This document shows, one piece after another, positions 6,242 through 7,853 of a stretch of DNA of 7,853 nucleotides. Where the stretch lies: NCBI GenBank assembly GCA_900770145.1, contig CAAGJL010000082.1:1-7853 (forward strand), in the 5' to 3' direction. Origin of the DNA: Clostridia bacterium (GTDB lineage: Bacteria > Bacillota > Clostridia > Oscillospirales > CAG-272). Numbering within the stretch: the first letter of the stretch is position 1; the number at the start of each line of letters is the position of its first letter. The notes beneath the pieces were generated by a model. That model was not told where the DNA came from. It was given only the letters and a program-made list of their open reading frames with translations, and did not search any database. A program made the position numbers and the translations under genes.

Positions 6242-6300
6242 AAAGAAAAGCCCCGGCACGATGGGCACTGGGAGAAAATCTCCCGGTTGCCCGGCACCGG
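6242..6300 (-). terminator. Folded region with U tract between rpmH and rnpA (possible attenuator)
   Basis: Nested inverted repeats are visible: a perfect 6-bp stem with a 3-base loop at 6270-6284 (GGGAGA/TCTCCC), an outer GGGCA/TGCCC pair (6263-6267 with 6288-6292), and CCGG/CCGG (6253-6256 with 6297-6300). On the minus strand this is followed by GGGGC and then TTTTCTTT (6242-6249). It resembles a leaky intrinsic terminator after rpmH, which would let bL34 be made in large excess over RnpA, as is needed. The internal loops make it weaker than a standard terminator. Confidence 0.5.
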
Positions 6301-6325
6301 AGTGTTTCTATGTGGGCGTCGGGAC

Positions 6326-6460
6326 TTAGTAAGTCAGTCTCTTTCTGCCTTTTGCGCGTCTTCTTTTCAGAACATTTCTGCCGTCGGCAGTTCTCATTCT
6401 TTTCCGGAATCCGTGCTCTTTCATTCTCTGACGTTTCTTGGGTTGATAGGTTCTGAGCAT
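6326..6460 (-). CDS. rpmH: 50S ribosomal protein bL34
   Basis: This 44-residue, highly basic protein has the complete bL34 signature: MLRTYQPKKRQRMKEHGFRK at the N-terminus, then RMRTADGRNVLKRRRAKGRK. Its length is typical of the family. bL34 binds 23S rRNA in the large ribosomal subunit. The start at 6460 is fixed by AAGGAGG seven bases upstream; an in-frame ATG at 6523 lacks a ribosome site and lies inside the folded leader. rpmH heads the operon with rnpA downstream, as in most bacteria. The gene usually found on its other side, dnaA, is replaced here by divergent nth. Confidence 0.98.
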   Translation of the reverse strand: MLRTYQPKKRQRMKEHGFRKRMRTADGRNVLKRRRAKGRKRLTY

Positions 6461-6489
6461 GGTGGCACCTCCTTCGTTTTTGGAATCGG

Positions 6490-6534
6490 AAGCGTATGAC
6501 AGGGCGCCGCAGGTGGGCGGCATAGTGTACGCTT
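6490..6534 (-). promoter_or_regulatory. Structured 5' leader of rpmH
   Basis: In the 5' leader, AAGCGTA (minus strand, 6528-6534) can pair with TACGCTT (6490-6496), 7 bp. Inside it, GCCGC (6517-6521) pairs with GCGGC (6506-6510) around a 6-base loop. The fold ends about 13 bases before the AAGGAGG of rpmH. Leaders of ribosomal protein genes often bind their own product; that bL34 binds this one is inference only. Confidence 0.45.
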
Positions 6535-6551
6535 TTACAGTGACAACTGAT

Positions 6552-6581
6552 ATTATAACCGCAAAGGCTGTTGCTTGTCAA
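6552..6581 (-). promoter_or_regulatory. Sigma-A promoter of the rpmH operon
   Basis: Perfect TTGACA (6576-6581) and perfect TATAAT (6552-6557) are separated by 18 bases. The predicted start near 6545 gives a leader of about 85 bases before rpmH. A promoter this close to consensus fits a ribosomal protein operon and is probably the main promoter for rpmH through mnmE. Confidence 0.9.
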
Positions 6582-6663
6582 GTGTTTTTTTCATTTTCGG
6601 TAAAATTTCACATTTGGGGGCGGATTTTCCGGCTCTGTCAAGGGTAAAAAAGCAGGATAGGGC

Positions 6664-6692
6664 TTGAAAAAGCACAAATCCGGGCGTATAAT
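6664..6692 (+). promoter_or_regulatory. Sigma-A promoter of nth
   Basis: TTGAAA (6664-6669) and TATAAT (6687-6692) are separated by 17 bases. The predicted start near 6699 gives a short leader of about 23 bases containing the ribosome site GAGAGGAG (6703-6710). It is divergent from the rpmH promoter, with about 80 bases between the two -35 elements. Confidence 0.85.
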
Positions 6693-6721
6693 GGGTAAAA
6701 AAGAGAGGAGCGTGAGCGGCG

Positions 6722-7387
6722 ATGACCAAAAAAGAGAAAAAAGAACGAATAGCCGGCATCGTGGCGGCGCTGAAGGCGTATTATCCGGAGGCGCAATGCG
6801 CGCTGGAAGCCGAGGGCGACCCCTGGCGGCTGCTGGTAATGGGGCGGCTTTCCGCCCAGTGTACCGACGCGCGGGTCAATCTGGTCTGCCGGGATCTCTT
6901 TCGCCGCTTTCCCGACGCCGCGGCGATGGCAAAGGCGGACGTTACCGAGGTGGAGGAACTGATCCGCCCCTGCGGGCTGTATCACACGAAAGCGCAGAAT
7001 ATTGTGGACGCCTCCCGGATGCTGACGGAAGACTACGGCGGCGTGATGCCGTCCGATATGGAGGAATTGCTGAAATTCCCCGGTGTGGGGCGGAAGATTG
7101 CAAACCTGCTGCGGGGGGACTTGTTCGGGCTTCCCGCCATCGTTGCCGACACGCATTGCATCCGCCTTTGCGGGCGCTTCGGGATGTACCCGGAAAGTGA
7201 AAAAGACCCCACACGTGTAGAGAAAACGCTGGTTTCGCTGGTAGAACCGGCGGAACAGAGCGACTTTTGCCATCGTCTGGTTTCCTTTGGCAGAGAAATC
7301 TGCACCGCAAGAAACCCCAAGTGCGGAGAGTGCCCCTTGCAGACGCTGTGTCAAAAAGGCGCCCGCGCCGCGGGCGGCACGGGCTAA
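6722..7387 (+). CDS. nth: Endonuclease III (base excision repair DNA glycosylase/AP lyase)
   Basis: Endonuclease III removes oxidised pyrimidines from DNA and nicks the abasic site. The 221-residue length is typical. The helix-hairpin-helix FPGVGRKIANLL (119-130) carries the catalytic lysine K125, and VADTH (141-145) carries the catalytic aspartate D143. These match K120 and D138 of the E. coli enzyme. The 4Fe-4S cluster motif C-x6-C-x2-C-x5-C is complete at C194, C201, C204 and C210. LSAQCTDARVN (43-53) is the usual N-terminal motif. The ATG at 6722 is the first usable start, since an in-frame TGA lies at 6713-6715; its ribosome site is 11 bases away, slightly far. The gene has its own promoter, divergent from rpmH. 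No clear terminator follows it; repeat-rich DNA does. Confidence 0.97.
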   Translation: MTKKEKKERIAGIVAALKAYYPEAQCALEAEGDPWRLLVMGRLSAQCTDARVNLVCRDLFRRFPDAAAMAKADVTEVEELIRPCGLYHTKAQNIVDASRMLTEDYGGVMPSDMEELLKFPGVGRKIANLLRGDLFGLPAIVADTHCIRLCGRFGMYPESEKDPTRVEKTLVSLVEPAEQSDFCHRLVSFGREICTARNPKCGECPLQTLCQKGARAAGGTG

Positions 7388-7535
7388 TAACCGGCATTGG
7401 CTTCGGTGCCCGCAGGAAATGTTCAAACAAACCCGGCAGAGGGCGCACCCTGTTCTCCGCAGGAGGCATTCCATATGCCCCCGCTTGTAGGGAATTTCAT
7501 CTTGCTAACCGTCGGCGCACTTATGAGCCTGCCCT
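7388..7535. other. Spacer downstream of nth without a recognisable gene
   Basis: About 150 bases after nth show no supported gene, RNA or clear hairpin terminator. The open frames crossing it are extensions of shadow frames over nth and match no family. Together with the repeats at 7536-7671 it forms the spacer between convergent nth and the phosphatase-like gene. Confidence 0.5.
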
Positions 7536-7579
7536 GTGTAAGGGGAGGTGCCGTGCTCCCGCGCGGCGGAGGGGTTGTA
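7536..7579 (+). repeat. Palindromic intergenic repeat, copy 1
   Basis: This unit starts with an AAGGGGAGGTG word, has a GC-rich palindromic centre (GTGCTCCCGCGC) and ends GAGGGGTTGTA. The same plan appears, inverted, at 7622-7665. The facing ends agree at 10 of 11 positions (GAGGGGTTGTA and GAGGGATTGTA). The layout recalls abundant short palindromic repeats in GC-rich Clostridia; that identity is from memory and untested. Confidence 0.55.
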
Positions 7580-7621
7580 CCTGACACAAACTATCTTTTT
7601 TTGCTCTGCAAACTCCAAACT

Positions 7622-7665
7622 TTTACAATCCCTCAGGCGCTCATGCGCCAGCTCCCTTTGCCGGG
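7622..7665 (-). repeat. Palindromic intergenic repeat, copy 2 (inverted)
   Basis: Read on the minus strand, this unit has AAAGGGAGCTGG, a stem GGCGC-ATGA-GCGCC (7636-7649) and ends GAGGGATTGTA, the same plan as copy 1 in the opposite orientation. The two copies are 42 bases apart, so the pair could itself fold as a long imperfect hairpin and may serve as a two-way terminator between the convergent genes. The stop codon of the phosphatase-like frame (7641-7643) lies inside it. Confidence 0.55.
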
Positions 7666-7853
7666 GGTGCCTTTTGGTTTGTGCTCCACCCCCGCGGGCG
7701 CCCGCTGTCGGAAGTTTTTGCAAAAGGAAACGGGGGGCTTTTTCCAAGCGACCCCTTTTTCCCCGCCCGCAGTATCGCGGCGCCCGAGAGAAACGCCAAC
7801 AACAGCGCGCCGCCGAGCAGCAGACCGCCGAGAATGTCGGTCAGCCAATGCAC
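7641..7853 (-). CDS. C-terminal end of a PAP2-type membrane phosphatase (partial)
   Basis: Only the last 70 residues are in the window; the start lies beyond the right edge, and the first codon seen (GTG) is an internal Val. The visible part opens VHWLTDILGGLLLG, which fits the third conserved PAP2 motif, where His and Asp of HxxxD complete the active site. A transmembrane helix follows (about 7-29). PAP2 enzymes remove phosphate from lipid substrates such as phosphatidic acid or undecaprenyl pyrophosphate at the membrane; the substrate cannot be told here. After residue 31 the tail is Gly/Pro/Lys-rich, without domain character, and runs through the repeats into a stop at 7641, so the original gene end may have been altered by repeat insertion. 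It is convergent with nth. Confidence 0.7.
   Translation of the reverse strand: MHWLTDILGGLLLGGALLLAFLSGAAILRAGKKGSLGKSPPFPFAKTSDSGRPRGWSTNQKAPPAKGAGA
7662..7705. repeat. Further inverted repeats flanking copy 2
   Basis: CGGGGGTG (7662-7669) and CACCCCCG (7687-7694) are perfect 8-base inverted arms around a 17-base loop. A perfect 12-base palindrome, GCGGGCGCCCGC, follows at 7694-7705. They probably belong to a longer composite repeat that includes copy 2. Confidence 0.45.

Noticed and set aside
6461..6523. Extended bL34 start at ATG 6523
   Set aside because: It has no ribosome site, lies in the folded leader, and adds residues foreign to the family; AAGGAGG points to 6460.
6620..6645. Second minus-strand TTGACA near 6636-6641 as an extra rpmH promoter
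   Set aside because: No acceptable -10 element lies 16-18 bases downstream; the perfect promoter at 6552-6581 is sufficient.
6638..7474. 278-codon minus-strand frame opposite nth
   Set aside because: nth has complete catalytic and Fe-S motifs on the plus strand; the opposite frame looks like no known protein.
7536..7665. CRISPR array
   Set aside because: Only two diverged units are present, in opposite orientation, with no regular spacers or cas genes.
1..7853. tRNA or rRNA genes
   Set aside because: I saw no cloverleaf with a T-loop GTTCGAATC-type motif and no rRNA-like segment on either strand.

Overview
The window looks like a GC-rich genome from the Firmicutes (class Clostridia, probably an Oscillospiraceae/Ruminococcaceae-type gut anaerobe). 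This is inferred from the gene order rpmH-rnpA-yidD-yidC-jag-mnmE, a YidC with a lipoprotein-type signal, a PerR-type regulator with a Per box, strong consensus sigma-A promoters with AGGAGG-type ribosome sites, and short palindromic repeats between genes. No species can be named from the sequence alone.

The core of the window (about 567 to 6581) is one minus-strand gene string. A consensus promoter at 6552-6581 drives rpmH (ribosomal protein bL34). It is followed by rnpA (RNase P protein), yidD, yidC (membrane insertase), jag/khpB (KH-R3H RNA-binding protein), an unrecognised secreted protein and mnmE (tRNA U34 modification GTPase). rnpA/yidD and yidD/yidC overlap by 4 bases, and yidC/jag/secreted protein are separated by only 7 and 22 bases, so these genes are probably translated in a coupled way. 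Two structured spots probably tune expression along the string: a folded, U-tract-ending region between rpmH and rnpA, and a perfect 26-base palindrome with a U tract just before mnmE. The genes serve ribosome and tRNA maturation and membrane protein insertion.

Downstream of mnmE, perR has its own perfect-consensus promoter with a near-consensus Per box over the start site, implying peroxide/metal-responsive autoregulation. The 3' end of perR lies inside a perfect 17-bp inverted repeat, and the protein lacks one of the four cysteines of the family's structural zinc site.

On the other side, nth (endonuclease III) is divergent from rpmH with its own promoter. The usual rpmH neighbour dnaA, and any recognisable origin, are absent. 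Right of nth lies a repeat-rich spacer holding two inverted copies of a short palindromic element, then the 3' end of a minus-strand PAP2-type membrane phosphatase gene cut by the window edge.

No clearly new multi-gene system is visible. The most unusual points are the secreted protein of unknown function embedded in the operon, the glutamate in place of the YidC groove arginine, the leader mini-ORF in front of mnmE, the altered PerR C-terminus and the folded rpmH leader.
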